Made by a program: the position numbers and the translations under genes. The notes beneath the pieces were generated by a model that was not told the DNA's origin, searched no databases, and was given only the letters and a program-made list of their open reading frames with translations. Shown here piece by piece: positions 22,113 through 32,805 of a stretch of 64,000 nt of DNA; within the stretch, counting starts at the first letter, position 1; each line of letters begins with the position of its first letter. This DNA is from Lepiota brunneoincarnata (lineage: Eukaryota > Basidiomycota > Agaricomycetes > Agaricales > Agaricaceae), in assembly GCA_023014365.1 (NCBI GenBank), contig JAEBUN010000005.1, positions 2,356,001 through 2,420,000 of the forward strand, written 5' to 3'.

Positions 22113-22165
22113 GGGTGTAGGGATTTACGGAGAACTGACTCCTAACCCCCTTCGGGGGGGGGGAC
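22113..22165 (+). promoter_or_regulatory. LINE-B 3' UTR conserved module with UUCG-type stem-loop
   Basis: GGTGTAGGGATTTACGG, then GACTCCTAA, then a hairpin CCCCCTTCGGGGG (22146-22158) whose loop is a C(UUCG)G tetraloop, then GGGACCTG. The same block precedes a different loop in LINE-A (61581-61636). A second, diverged LINE-B unit lies just upstream (GCGATTTATGGAGAATTGAC, about 22036). Likely an RNA feature recognised during retrotransposition, by analogy with LINE 3' stem-loops. Confidence 0.65.
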
Positions 22166-23207
22166 CTGCTGGCCCTATCCACCCCTCGTCTGCCGCACTC
22201 TGGTTTCCGTCGGGGTAGTGGACTCTTCACCCACGCGCACTTCTCTACGGAGTGTAGTCTTTCAAGTCAGCGGGACTCTCTTCCCTACCTTTATTGGTAG
22301 TTATACCATGTACTAGTTACTTTGTTGTAGTTAGTGCATGCGGACTGCGTTTGAGCACCACGTTATAAATTGTTGATTTCAAAAAAAAAAAAAAAAAAAA
22401 AAAGAACCCCGCCTCAGTGAGCACCTGGGCACAGCCTCCTTGAAGGCTTCCAGAGGGACAGTGATCTGAAGGGGGCAATGATCAGATTGACCCCGCAGAT
22501 CAGGACACCGCGTGGGAAGCGGCAGATGGCCCGCAGCTGCCCTTGCAAACACGAGGTTGATCATGGTGGAAGCTAGCCCCTCCTCAAAGGGGAAATGCGT
22601 GGGGCCTGGGTTCTCAGGGGGCGAGAAGTCCAGGCCTAACGAGTCTGCCGTTTCCAGCAGGGAGGCAGCAGGAGCGGGATTGTGGGGAGCCCACGGGCCC
22701 CACTGCGGAGAACAGCAGTTAAAGTCCCCTGACATGAGGGTGCACTGCGGGAGAGAGTCAACGGCATCCGCAAGATAGCAAATGCCTGACTGCCTATCGT
22801 CTGAGTAGACGTTAAGAAAGTACACAGCCTCCCCATGCAAAAACATGGAGATGGCCATGACGTCACAGTGGTCGACGACATCATGTCGAAGCGAGGGGCG
22901 GAGCTGCAACATCCAGTTATGTACATACATTATACCATAACCCGAGGAGGCTGATCCGGAGAAGGAGGGCGGAACAGGCACAGCCACTCCGGATGCTTGG
23001 GCGCCCCGACAACCTCATCCCTATCAGGGTCAAAGGAGGATAGAACACGACGAATGGAGCGCCAAAGCGGCTCCTGTAGTAGGAACATATCAACGTCATC
23101 TTTGAATTGTTCTAGCAGAGAGTCCACAAGAATGTAACTACGAAATACATTCTGTGACCATATATGACACGCTCTCCTCAATCTCCTAGGTTCCTGATGG
23201 TCCCTAT

Positions 23208-24087
23208 TCATTGGGGTAAGCAGGGTTGACGCGGTGGGGAACGGACCCTTACTGGAGAATCGTACCAGCGCTCAATCCACTCCCGATCAAAGCGGTGAGC
23301 CCAGAATGGGCAGGCTGAAGCTGACGCAGCGTGAGTGCCGCTGCAATTCACGCACACAGGCGCATGAGGGCAGGGACGGTCAGCGGGGGTGGGGGCAATT
23401 GGCAGCCTATGATTGGGCTGCTCCTTGCAACACGATGCAAACACCCGATGGTTAGTCAGGGAATGTGGACCACTGCAGTGAGAGCAGCAGATAGCCTTGC
23501 ATCAGCAGGCTAGAGAAGGGTGCCCCCACTTCTAGCAGTGCTGGCAGAGGGGGACACCGGGGTTGGCCTTCACAGGGATGATCCTGCACGGAGTGCCATC
23601 GATGGTGATGACGCATCGCGAGACCATCTTCACGTTAGACCCCTGCTGGGAGTCCCAGATCTCAAAGAACACGGTGGCTGTATCAGTGGCCCTCAAGTTC
23701 TTGACGATGTGAGGCCTGGTGGCCAGCACAAAATACTCAGACCATACAGAATGCTGCATGGCCTTGACAACCCTGTCAGGTGGGGGCCAGGGCTGCCTGC
23801 CCTGGAACATAGGCACATCGAGGAGCTTGAGGTAGCTCTTCGACCGAGGGAGGTTCGCATCCACGACGGCCTGGGGCCAGTTTGTGTGGACCGCGTTCCT
23901 GATAGTGCCAATGTCCAGTTCACTGGGCATGGCAGTGGTGTAGCAAGCTACATGGGCATCCATCTGCTGGACCTGCTCGATGCGAACAAGTGAACCCGCA
24001 GAAGCCAGAGCAGCAGCAGCCACCCAATGAATCTCTGCGCAGACGACGGGGCCCAGATTAACTGGGAGACCGCCCCCCGCAAGGGTG
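23208..24087 (-). pseudogene. LINE-A ORF1 C-terminal fragment in A4
   Basis: Encodes the nucleic-acid-binding region (LTLAGGGLPVNLGPVVCAE, ANLPRSKSYLKLLD) and the zinc-knuckle cluster. A TAG replaces the Trp between Cys residues of the first knuckle near 23534. A TGA at 23502-23504 follows SLAC and is shared with copy A6. The end overlaps the ORF2 start at 23211 as ATGA. Confidence 0.85.
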
Positions 24088-24109
24088 AGGCTATTCACTT
24101 CGTTCTGTC
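24088..24109 (+). pseudogene. Copia RT remnant between two LINE insertions
   Basis: Target duplication plus CGTTCTGTC, which continues the copia frame GYSL with Arg-Ser-Val. It is the only trace of copia to the right of A4, because LINE-B B5 begins at 24110. Confidence 0.75.
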
Positions 24110-24316
24110 TTTTTTTTTTTTTTTTTTGAAATCAACAATTTATGACGTGGTGCCCGAATGCAGTCCACGTGCACTAACTACAACAAAGTAACTAGTACAT
24201 GGTATAACTACCAGTAAAGGTAGGGAAGAGAGTCCCGCTGACTCGAAAGGCTACACTCCAAAAAGAAGTGCGCGTGGGCGAAGAGTCCGCTACCCCGACA
24301 AAAACCAGGGCGCGTA

Positions 24317-24897
24317 CAGTGACCCACAAAACCATTCCAATGTTTTGTACTTTTGACTTAAAGTAGTAATAGCTCAGTAAATAAAATAGCCATATTTGTG
24401 AATATATTTATACACATAGCCAAATATGTCATATCTGACTCTGCCAAGTTGCATCATGTAATACTTCCAAATTAGGCAATTATGAATTTTGTAATCATTT
24501 TAAGTCATTGGAACAGTTTTGTCAATGACATATTATACTAGGCTATCCTATTATTTCTAGTACTTAGAGTAGCCCCCCCTGGCTTTGAGTACAGCTGCTA
24601 CTCTTCTAGGCATACTTTTAATTAACTTCTGACACTCAGAAGCTGGAATAGCATCCCACTCCTTTTTTACCCTCTACCACAACTCCTCCATACCCTTGGG
24701 AGGAGATTCATACTCTCCCAACTTTCTCTTCACATATTCCCATAAGTGTTCAATGGGATTGAGGTCAGGTGACTGTGCTGGCCAGGTTAGGAGCCTAAAA
24801 TGATTTTTTTGAAACCATTCTTTGGCCAGTGTACTCTTGTGTTTGGGGTCATTATCTTGCTGGAAGATAATATCTCAGGGTTTAAGCTTGTACCACC
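24317..24897 (-). mobile_element. Truncated second Tc1-like copy
   Basis: Begins CAGTGACCCACAAAACCATT after a TA at 24315-24316 and carries one TIR and the last ~110 codons of the transposase, including the region of [12 protein letters not shown] in reverse. It stops abruptly near TACCACC, equivalent to position ~4695 of the intact copy. The other TIR and the first two catalytic regions are gone. It sits in the 3' UTR of B5. Confidence 0.92.
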
Positions 24898-25034
24898 TGT
24901 TATGATCCGTGCTCCTTCTGTATCCGAAGATAACTGGAGATGGCCTTCAATCACTCTACAAGGTGTCCGAGACAGTTGGCCTTGCAGAGCTTAGTGGATT
25001 GTGCTTAATGAGATAACGAGGGAACATGCCAAGT
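24898..25034. other. Unassigned filler of about 137 bp
   Basis: Sequence between the broken end of the Tc1 copy and the resumption of the LINE-B 3' UTR at GGCAGACTAGGGGTGG. It matches nothing else that I can see in the window and has no ORF. It may be filler DNA from the repair that removed the other Tc1 end, or a piece of another element. Confidence 0.5.
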
Positions 25035-26203
25035 GGCAGACTAGGGGTGGATAGGGCCAACAGGTCCCCCCCCCGAAGGGGGTTAGGAGTCAGTTCTCCG
25101 TAAATCCCTACACCCCGCAGACTAAGGCTCTAAGAACTTTGGGTTTCCACCCTAATGGGCATTAGGAGTCAATTCCCCATAAATTGCTACACCCCGCCCT
25201 AGGGCGGGGGGCAAATAACCACCGGTCCCTCAAGACTGAAGCTGCGAGGGGGGAATAACCCAAAGGCCCTCCCCAGTTATCCCACCCCTTGGGGCCAGGA
25301 TAGGAACACAAATGTGGAAGGGTTGCATTCCAGAAAGCCCAGGAGGGCGTTGAGGTCGCGGAGTCAACCGCCACGCCGCGTGTACTTCAGACAAGAAGTG
25401 AGTATGTGGGTGCAGGTTTCAAGCCACAACCCACAGGGACAGGAGTGATCCTCCTGGGGGTGGAATCTAGCGCGGTACTCCCCGATAGGGGCATGACCGA
25501 GTATGGTGCGGGCGGCCCTCGCTGTACCAGCGATGGACATCTGGGGGCCGATTTCTCGGAGCCACGCACCTCCGGAGAGGTACGAGGGTTGGATTGGCTT
25601 CCCAAGGGAGTCCAGCAGGGGGAGGAAGTTCCTCCCCCTATAGAGGGGTGAGCAAAACATGTTCACCCACTCATCGATACACCCTCTCATGACCTCAGCC
25701 CGGAGAGAGTTGATAGTAGTCGTTGGGCGAACGCCCAACGACACACAGAGCTCCTTCGCCATCGCGACGGTGTCAGAGTAAAGTTCTGCAACAGAGCCCG
25801 AAGGCACCTGCCAGAAGGTAACAGTCCGCTGAGCCTTAGAAGACAGCCAGCAGTCCAGGGACCGACACATCTCCAGGGAGTGAACCTGGCCAGCATGCAC
25901 AGAAGGATCCACAGCTCTGCGGGCAGAGCCCGTGGAGCTGGTGTAGATAAGGATGTGGTTGGTTTCTGCACAGCCCAGGGCCATGCTTACTCCCAGCCAA
26001 ATGGAGTGGAGTTCCGCATCAGTGAGCAGAACCCTCCCCACAGCCTGCCTGGCCTGCCTGACCAGACGCCTGCCTGCAAACACGCAAGCCGCCGAGACAG
26101 CCTGCAGCCTCCTGCACAGCAGCCGGTGTGCACCAGCCGCTATACAAGCAGACGACGGGTCAGACTGTGCCCTCCGGATGGAGGCGTGTAATCCGTTGAG
26201 ATG

Positions 26204-26212
<9 letters not shown>
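25035..26212 (-). pseudogene. LINE-B ORF2 C-terminus in B5 (degenerate RNase H, zinc motif)
   Basis: Frame from 26212 to the stop at 25277-25279. It contains IAAGAHRLLCRR where RNase H normally has Thr-Asp-Ala, AELHSIWLGV with the conserved Glu, and YTSSTGSARRAVD where FTDS is expected, then TFWQVPSGSVAEL and the motif CPCGLWLETCTHILTSC. The frame is open over about 290 codons. The next part of the gene lies beyond A6 at 32806. Confidence 0.85.
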
Positions 26213-26238
<26 letters not shown>

Positions 26239-26485
26239 TCTCCAATTTATAACGCGGGCCACGTAGGGAGGCTGTATGCAGCTACTAACTACGGTACAAC
26301 CGACCGAGCCGTACACTACAGGGTATCTGTACATACAACACGTGACCGCGGATGCGGGCATGCGTTTCCCCATGCCCAGGACAAAGCCACCCCAAACTAA
26401 CGGAGGCAGGAAGATGGCTGCCGCCCAGCACGTGGCACAGGAACAAAGCCAAGGTGAGGACCCCCCCCTTATCGGGGGTTAGGGG

Positions 26486-29400
26486 TCAATTCCCACGTAA
26501 ATCCCTACACGCCGCCCGAAGACAGCGGGGGAATAACCAACACCCCGGCCCGGCCCTCTCAGCGAACGCGAATGCGGTCGGGGACACCTCGAGGAAAGCA
26601 ATGAGAGCCTCGACCGTAGCTGGGACCCCCGCCATGGAGTGCCTAGGGCAGCTCCGGAACACGTGCTCACGAGTTTCCTCCCGAAACCCGCAGTGACAGG
26701 AATAGTCTTCCTGTGGGAAAAAGTGCCTCCAATAGCCCCCTATCGGCGCGTGGTTAAGAATAGCACACGTCATCTGGGCCATCACTGACACTGAGTGAGC
26801 GTGCGGAATCCAGGCTCCACCGTGGAGATACGTGGGTCGAAGGGGACGGTCATCGTCCCTGGTGAGCTGGAGGAAACCATGCCCGCGATGGTCAGGATCC
26901 TGGAACAAGTCAATCCAGTGGTCCTGACACAACCGTACTTCCTCCTTGCAGAGGTAGTCAAGCGAGGCCCGGGGACGAGCCCCTACCCCAACGGGAGGCA
27001 ACGACCAAGCGAAGTCATGTACCTGAGTGTGGAACGGCTACTTCGCACGTGAAGGGACCTCCGAGAAATGGACCGAGCAGGCCGGACCTCCAGCGAACCA
27101 CCCAGTGAGAAGGCAGCAGACTGCCAAGGAATGACCCTGGGCGGAGTGCACCGACGGGTCCACCGCCCGCCTGGCCGAAGCCATTGAGTCAGTGAACAAG
27201 ACGAGACTAGCGGCGCCCTCGACAGAAACTGCCTTGGACACCGCCAGCCGGATGGCGAAAAGCTCGGCCTCAGGAGCCGTAACCTTTCCCCCCAGAAGCC
27301 GGACCGCATGGATGCAGTCCAGCCCTTGGAAAACCTGGGCGGCTGAAACCGCCTGGTGGACCCGGCGGGGCGGCAGACTCGCGTCCGTCGCTGCCACCAG
27401 AACCCCCGGATCAGCTTGCGCCTGGGCCAGAACCCGGTCGAGAGCTGCGACATGGGCCATAAGGGTGTCCTCCGCCCCATGGTTGTAGGAATGGAAGCAG
27501 ACCCGCTTGCGGTACACATCCAAGAGACGACGCCCCGGCCAGGCCTCCGGCGCCACCGCATCAAAGGGCCCAGCCAGGGCAGCAAGATGCTGGTTAGCAT
27601 CGACAACAGGCCCCTTCACCTTGATCAGCTCGCGGGGAGGGAGCCTGGCTATGGACTGGACGTGGGACCGCGATCACCACTGTAGCCCCAGCCAAGGAGG
27701 GCACGAACGGGGTGGCCTGGAGCAAGCGTGGCGTACCGCAACTCGGCACGGTCATGAAGCTTCCGGAGATGAAGATGAATGGGGATCAGGCCCGCAATGG
27801 CCCCAACCCCCCCATCGGGCGACGTCCTAAAGGCGCCGGTGATTCAGAGTGCAGCCCGACGCTACATCTGGCGAAGGTGGTCCAAAGCGCCCTTACACCT
27901 GGCGCCCCGGTAATACCACAGACGGAAGCCGTACGTGGCTATAGGAACCACGCATGACCAATATAGAAGGCGCTTCTGGTCCGGCAGAAGCCCCCGGACG
28001 GAGTTACCAAGCATCCCCATGGCCTTGACCGTGGAGATAGCCTTGGTAGAGTAGAACCAAACATGCTCCTTAAACGTAAGGGCATGATCAAAATAGAAAC
28101 CCAAGTACCTCCAATAGGTCTTGGGCCGCAGGGGAGTAGCGCCGGTAAACGGGGGAAACCCCAAGTCCACTGGGGGGTTCTCACCAGAACAATCCCGTGA
28201 GAAGTGGAAAAGTTTGGACTTGTCGTGCTCCACAACAAGTGCAAACCGGGTGAAGGTGTCATGGACAACCTCGTAAGATCTGCGGAGCAGGGCGCAGTTA
28301 GCGTCCAGGTCCCAGGCCTGCGCCACGATGATACCATCGTTGACGTAAGACAAGAGCGAAAGGCCTGGCTGAGGGAGCCTCCACTCGATAATGTACATGG
28401 CGGGAGCCAAGTAGAGCCGGACAGGATGGGTGAGAGGGCTAACCCTTGGCCCACCCCCACCTCCGCCCGAAACGGTTCAGACAGGAAGGAGTTCCAGACA
28501 TAGCTGGTAAACCTCCCCATGAGATAAGAAGCAAAGAACCAGCCCACGCAAGGGGAGAACCCCTGCCAAGCCAGAACCGCGAGAAGCATCCCATGATTCA
28601 GGGATGGGAAAAACTGTGCGATGTCGAAGGCGAGAACACTCGTCTTCAACCCGCGGGCCCACCCGGCACGGACAAGGTGCATGAGGTAGGCACCAGCATC
28701 TTTGGTGGACCTCTGGATCACGCTGCCGAACTTGACAGCCTCAAACTGCAAGCGGCGCAAGATCATTTTCTCGATAAGTTTACCGAGAGTGTTGAGAAGG
28801 ACGATCGGTCTGAACGCCTTCGGAGTGGCATAGGAGGGCTTGCTAGGCTTCAGTATGATAACTGACACGCTCTCCTTAAAGTGATGAGGCCAATGCCCGC
28901 ACTCCATGCAGGCATCGGCGATCCGACAGACCAAACGGGTGACCATCGGGCCTGCCAGAACGGACTTGAGGTGCGTCCACGTGACGTGGTCCGGACCGGG
29001 TGAGGACAGAGAGGAGCACGCATGCAGAGCCTTGTGCATCTCCAAGTCGGAAAAGACCGGCCACTCCTGCAGTGGGAGTGGATCGATCTGATCAAGCACC
29101 CTGACATCGACCGGGCGGTCGTTGGCGGCATTGTAGGAGCCGTGGAGCCCTTCCCAGAGTTCCTCAAGAGTGTTGCAGGGGCGATCGCGATAGTGGACCG
29201 CCTTGCAGGGAGGCAACTTGCGCGCCCTGACCCAATCCATCAGGTCCCAGGGGCGCTTGTTGGTAGAAGCAATTTCCTCGATGCGCTCATCGAAGAACCT
29301 GTGCTTGGCGGCCTTCCAGGTCCGCTTAAACGTGCGAGCGTCCTCCCGGTCCCGAGACCGAGAATACACCGCGTAAGTGCACAAGCACTCGTCGTCCCAC

Positions 29401-30383
29401 CACAGCTTAGACCGTGAGACAACGCAGATCTCCTTGGAGTGGGCTAGCCATGCCTCGGAGAAGACCGCAGAGATAGCCAGGGCCACCTCGTCAATCCTGT
29501 CAGATGAGCCCAGGTCTGGATAATCCAGGCCCATAAGCCCCACTGAAACCTCAGCTAGGAACTTGGCCTCCTCGTCCGAGCCCCGCTTCAGCAAGCGCCT
29601 GGGCACAGCCTCCTTGAAGGCTTCCAGGGGGATAATGATCCTAAGGGGGCAGTGGTCAGATTGACCCCGCAGATCGGGACACCGTGTGGGAAGCGGCAGA
29701 TGGCCCGCGGTCGCCCTCGCAAACACGAGGTCGATTACGGTAGAAGCAAGCCCCTCCTCAAAGGGAAAGTGTGTGGGGCCCGGGTTCTCAGGGAGCGAGA
29801 GATCCAGGCCCAACGAGTCCGCCGTTTCCAGCAGGGAGACGGCAGCAGCGGGGTTGTGGGGAGCCCATGGATCCCACTGCGGCGAGCGGCAGTTGAAGTC
29901 CCCCAACATGAGGGCGCACTGCGGGAGAGAGTCAACTGCATCCGCAAGATAGCGAATGCCCGACTGTCTGTTGTCTGAGTAGACGTTGAGAAGGTACACG
30001 GCCTCCCCATGCAAAAACATGGAGATGGCCATGATGTCACGGTGATCGACGACGTCACACCGAAGCGAGGGGCAGAGCCGTATCATCCGGTTATGTACAT
30101 ATGCCATAACCCAAGGAGGCTGATCCGGGGAAGAAGGAGGGCGGAACAAACACAGCCACTCCGGATGCTTGGGCGCCCCAACAACCTCATCCCCATCAGG
30201 GTCAGAGGAGGACGGAACGCGGCGGATGGAGCGCCAAGGCGGCTCCTGTAGTAAGAACATATTAATGTCGTCTTTGAATTGCTCCAGCAGAGAGTCTACA
30301 AGAATGTAACTACGGAATACATTCTGAGACCAGACATGGCATGCCCTCCTCAATCTCCTAGGTTCCTGATGGTCCCTATTCAT
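26486..30383 (-). pseudogene. LINE-A ORF2 in A6, several inactivating changes
   Basis: Starts MNRDHQEPRR at 30383. Endonuclease motifs QNVFRSYIL, LLQEPPW and GDFNC are present. The RT region has FDIAQFFPSL, but one base is missing near 28413 just after LSPILSG, shifting the frame. The catalytic motif reads YVND instead of YVDD, and a TAG stands at 27862-27864. RNase H core acids (VAATDASLP, EAELFA, FTDSMA) are kept. The 3' end of the gene has a small deletion near 26548 that removes the usual stop. Confidence 0.9.
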
Positions 30384-32673
30384 TGGGGTAAGCGAGGTTG
30401 ACGCGGCGGGGAACGAACCCTTACTGGAGAATCATACCAGCGCTCAATCCACTCCCGATCAAAGCGGTGAGCCCAGAATGGGCAGGCCAAAGCCGAAGCA
30501 GCGTGAGCGCCCCCACAATTCACGCAAATGGGCGCGTGAGGGCAGGGGCGGTCAGCGGGGGTGGGGGGAATGGGTGGCCTGTGATTAGGCTGCCCCTTAT
30601 AGCACGACGCAAACGCCCGATGGTTAGTTGGGGAGTGCGGGCCGCCGCAGTGAGAGCAGTGGATAGCCTCGCATCAGCAGGCTAGAGAAGGGTGCCCCCA
30701 CTTCCAGCAGCGCTGGCAGAGGGGGACGCCGGGGTTGGCCTTCGCGGGGATAATCCTACACGGAGTGCCATCAATAGTGATGACGCGTCGAGAGACCGTC
30801 TTCGCGTTGGACCCCTGCTGGGAGTCCCAGATCTCAAAGAACACGGTGGCCATGTCAGCGGCCCTCGAGTTCTTGACGATGCGTGGCCTGGTGGCCAGCA
30901 CAAAATATTCAGACCACACAGAGCGCTGCATGGCCTCGACTACCCTGTCGGGCGTGAGCCAGGGCTGACCGCCCCGGAACATAGGCGCGTTGAGGAGCTT
31001 GAGGTAGCTCTTCGACCGAGGAAGGTTCGCGTCCACGACGGCCTGAGGCCAGTTTGCGTGGACCGCATTCCTGATAGTGCCGATGTCCAGTTCGCTGGGC
31101 ACAGTGGTGGTGTAGCAAGCTACATGTGAGTCCATCTGCTGGACCCGCTCGATGCGAATGAGTGAGCCCGCAGATGCCAGAGCGGCGGCCGCCACCTGAT
31201 GAATCTCCGTGCAGACGATGGGGCCCAGATTAACTGGGAGACCGCCTCCTGTGAGGGTGAGCATGACCTGCTTGCGCGAGGGCCCGGATGTAGTCATCCT
31301 AGGCTTGGGAGCCTTGGGTGGCTGCTGGGCGGCTGCCGCCTGCCGATGAAACGAGACCACCTTATGGGAAGGCAGCCCTGGGAGAGCACACGCCAGGTCG
31401 ACGAGACCCGACGGGGACGAGACAGCCGCAGCCGCATAGGAGCGGGGCGGGGAGCGAGGCTTGGTAGCCAAATTGATGCGTGGAGGGGGGGGACCAGGGG
31501 GAGGCCTCACAGCCAACCTAGCCCTGTCCGCCGCCGACAGCGGAGGAACGTTGGCGGCTCGCGCCGCCCTGATGTGAGATGGCCGCTGCCCCGCGCCAGG
31601 GTTGTGAGCCACTGGGACAGGATTGCCCAACCCCATACGGGCCGGACCTGTTAGGAGTGCCCTGTGACATGCCAGGATGTGCTATATGCACTCCTGTGGT
31701 GAGCAGTGTGCACTTGTCTTATTGTGCTCTGAACAGTCCCACTTGTTTGTTGTTGTGTTTGTGGACTTGTAGATAGGCCTGGACGCTTTTGGTAGCTAGT
31801 CATGTGATCTAGACATGGACTTGCACCTGTGGACGCTTTTGGGACTTCCAGTCTCTCACAGCTGTCCACAGGTGAGTAGTTAGTTCTATCTCCACTCCAG
31901 TCTCTCACAGCTGTCCACAGCTTGTTCCTTTTGTTTCTAGTCGTTCCCTTTGCGTAATATACTCGTTCCTTCGCTGTTAGGACTCCTTACCAGTCCCCCA
32001 ATGCTCCTGCTTCAACAGGACCATACACCTCAGAAGCCCACTCATGGAGCCTCAGGGTGCGCTTGCCCTCCGTGAAGGGGATGTCATCCCAGTCATGCTC
32101 TTCCACCTCGTGAAAGAGCCTGGCCAGGGAGCGGGCAACCTCCGCGCTGCTGCTTTCAGAAAGGTTGCCGCGCTTGGCCCTCTCCAGCCACAGCATGACT
32201 ACGTCGAGAGCGTCTGCCACGACCCCAGCCTCACCCTCTGCATCTGCGGGATTGCGGGAAAGGGCGAGGAAGGTGGGGACGAACTCGGGATCCTCCTCCT
32301 CCTCCTCCACAAACGCGGGGCCGGGGGACGGCTCGGCTCCAGGATCAACAGCCATCCTGGAGGAGCCGGAGACCGATTTGAGGTCGAGCTCCTGCCTCAG
32401 AGGGGCAGAGGGCTCGGGCGTGCGGGTGCGCTTGGGACGGGGGGTCACCGGGGCATCATCTGGGTAGATGGCGGACTTGCGAGGCCTCTTGGGGGCCTCG
32501 GCAGCCGGAGCAGGGGCCGCAGCCTGCGATGCAGAGCTGTAGCCAGGTCGAGAGGAGCCGGGGGGGGCAGCCTGAGTGCGAGACGGAGCCATAGCGAGGG
32601 GGTCCGGCGACGAAGGATCCGCCGGCGGAGGCGCCCCCGCTCCCTGAGAGGAACAAGTAGACCTGGGAGGCAT
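30380..32673 (-). pseudogene. LINE-A ORF1 in A6, broken by a solo LTR and a TGA
   Basis: Starts MPPRSTCSSQGAG at 32673. Compared with A11 it lacks 279 bp (93 codons, in frame) of the Pro-rich linker at the point where the LTR later inserted. It retains the nucleic-acid-binding region (LTLTGGGLPVNLGPIVC) and zinc knuckles. A TGA at 30674-30676 follows SLAC, the same change as in A4. The end overlaps the ORF2 start as ATGA. Confidence 0.88.
31649..32017. repeat. Solo LTR L1 (369 bp) in LINE-A ORF1
   Basis: Starts TGTTAGGAGTGCC and ends CTGCTTCAACA, with a 5-bp duplication GGACC at 31644-31648 and 32018-32022. This marks it as a solo LTR left after LTR-LTR recombination. It contains an internal direct repeat (31848-31871 and 31897-31920) and is 71 bp longer than L2 because of an extra repeat-containing segment. 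No internal coding region of the parent retrotransposon occurs in the window. Confidence 0.92.
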
Positions 32674-32805
32674 GCGCGTAGGACTTTAAGATCGTTGATC
32701 AGACTACAAGAGTTTGTTGCAGAGGATAGTGAGTAGGGGTAGGCAGTGGCTGTGCAGCAAGTTTGTGGTGGTTGAAGTCCAAGAAGGGATGAGATGCCCT
32801 TGCTT

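Larger units (their letters stand above)
21174..22403 (+). mobile_element. LINE-B copy B4, 5'-truncated, inserted in A4
   Basis: The last ~1.2 kb of LINE-B on the plus strand, with A tail 22381-22403 and target duplication GAACCCCGCCTCAG (21160-21173, 22404-22417). The coding part (stop 21949-21951) holds the degenerate RNase H end (YTSSAGSARRAVD), the TFWQVPSGSVAELHSD segment and the zinc motif CPCELRLETHAHILTSC. A tiny LINE-A insertion interrupts it at 21293-21335. Confidence 0.93.
19450..23211 (-). pseudogene. LINE-A ORF2 in A4, RT core deleted
   Basis: From the 5' side: endonuclease start MNRDHQEPRR at 23211 with QNVFRSYIL and a QEPLW variant of the catalytic-Glu motif, GDFNC near 22720, then the LINE-B insertion. 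Next come the endonuclease C-terminus and pre-RT region (21173-20580), a junction to RNase H (TDMSLPP, KAELFA, FTNLMA with the third Asp lost), and the zinc motif CCCRFREETREHVFRSC. All RT motifs are missing. Confidence 0.88.
19082..24087 (-). mobile_element. LINE-A copy A4, 5'-truncated, inserted in copia RT
   Basis: Bounded by a 13-bp duplication AGGCTATTCACTT (19069-19081 and 24088-24100), with T tract from 19080. The copy starts inside ORF1 at its 5' end (24087). It carries an internal deletion at about 20578 that joins the linker directly to sequence N-terminal to RT, removing the RT core. It is split by LINE-B copy B4 (21174-22403). Confidence 0.92.
26213..32789 (-). mobile_element. Full-length LINE-A copy A6, inserted in B5
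   Basis: T tract 26211-26236, 3' UTR, ORF2, ORF1 and a 5' UTR whose first bases read TCCCTTCTTGGACTTCAACC on the element strand. A 16-bp target duplication TGAGATGCCCTTGCTT (26197-26212, 32790-32805) lies on both sides. A solo LTR (31649-32017) interrupts ORF1. This copy and A11 define the full LINE-A length of about 6.5 kb. The left half of the duplication joins the B5 RNase H frame to the right half precisely. Confidence 0.95.

Noticed and set aside
31848..31920. Direct repeats in the LTR as a CRISPR-like or satellite array
   Set aside because: Only two units with a short spacer within an LTR of defined ends and TSD.
32044..32736. Plus-strand ORF of 230 codons opposite LINE-A ORF1 in A6
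   Set aside because: Low-complexity, Gly/Arg-rich translation of the antisense strand of a Pro-rich ORF1. The mirror frame in A11 (56182-55496) shows no independent conservation.
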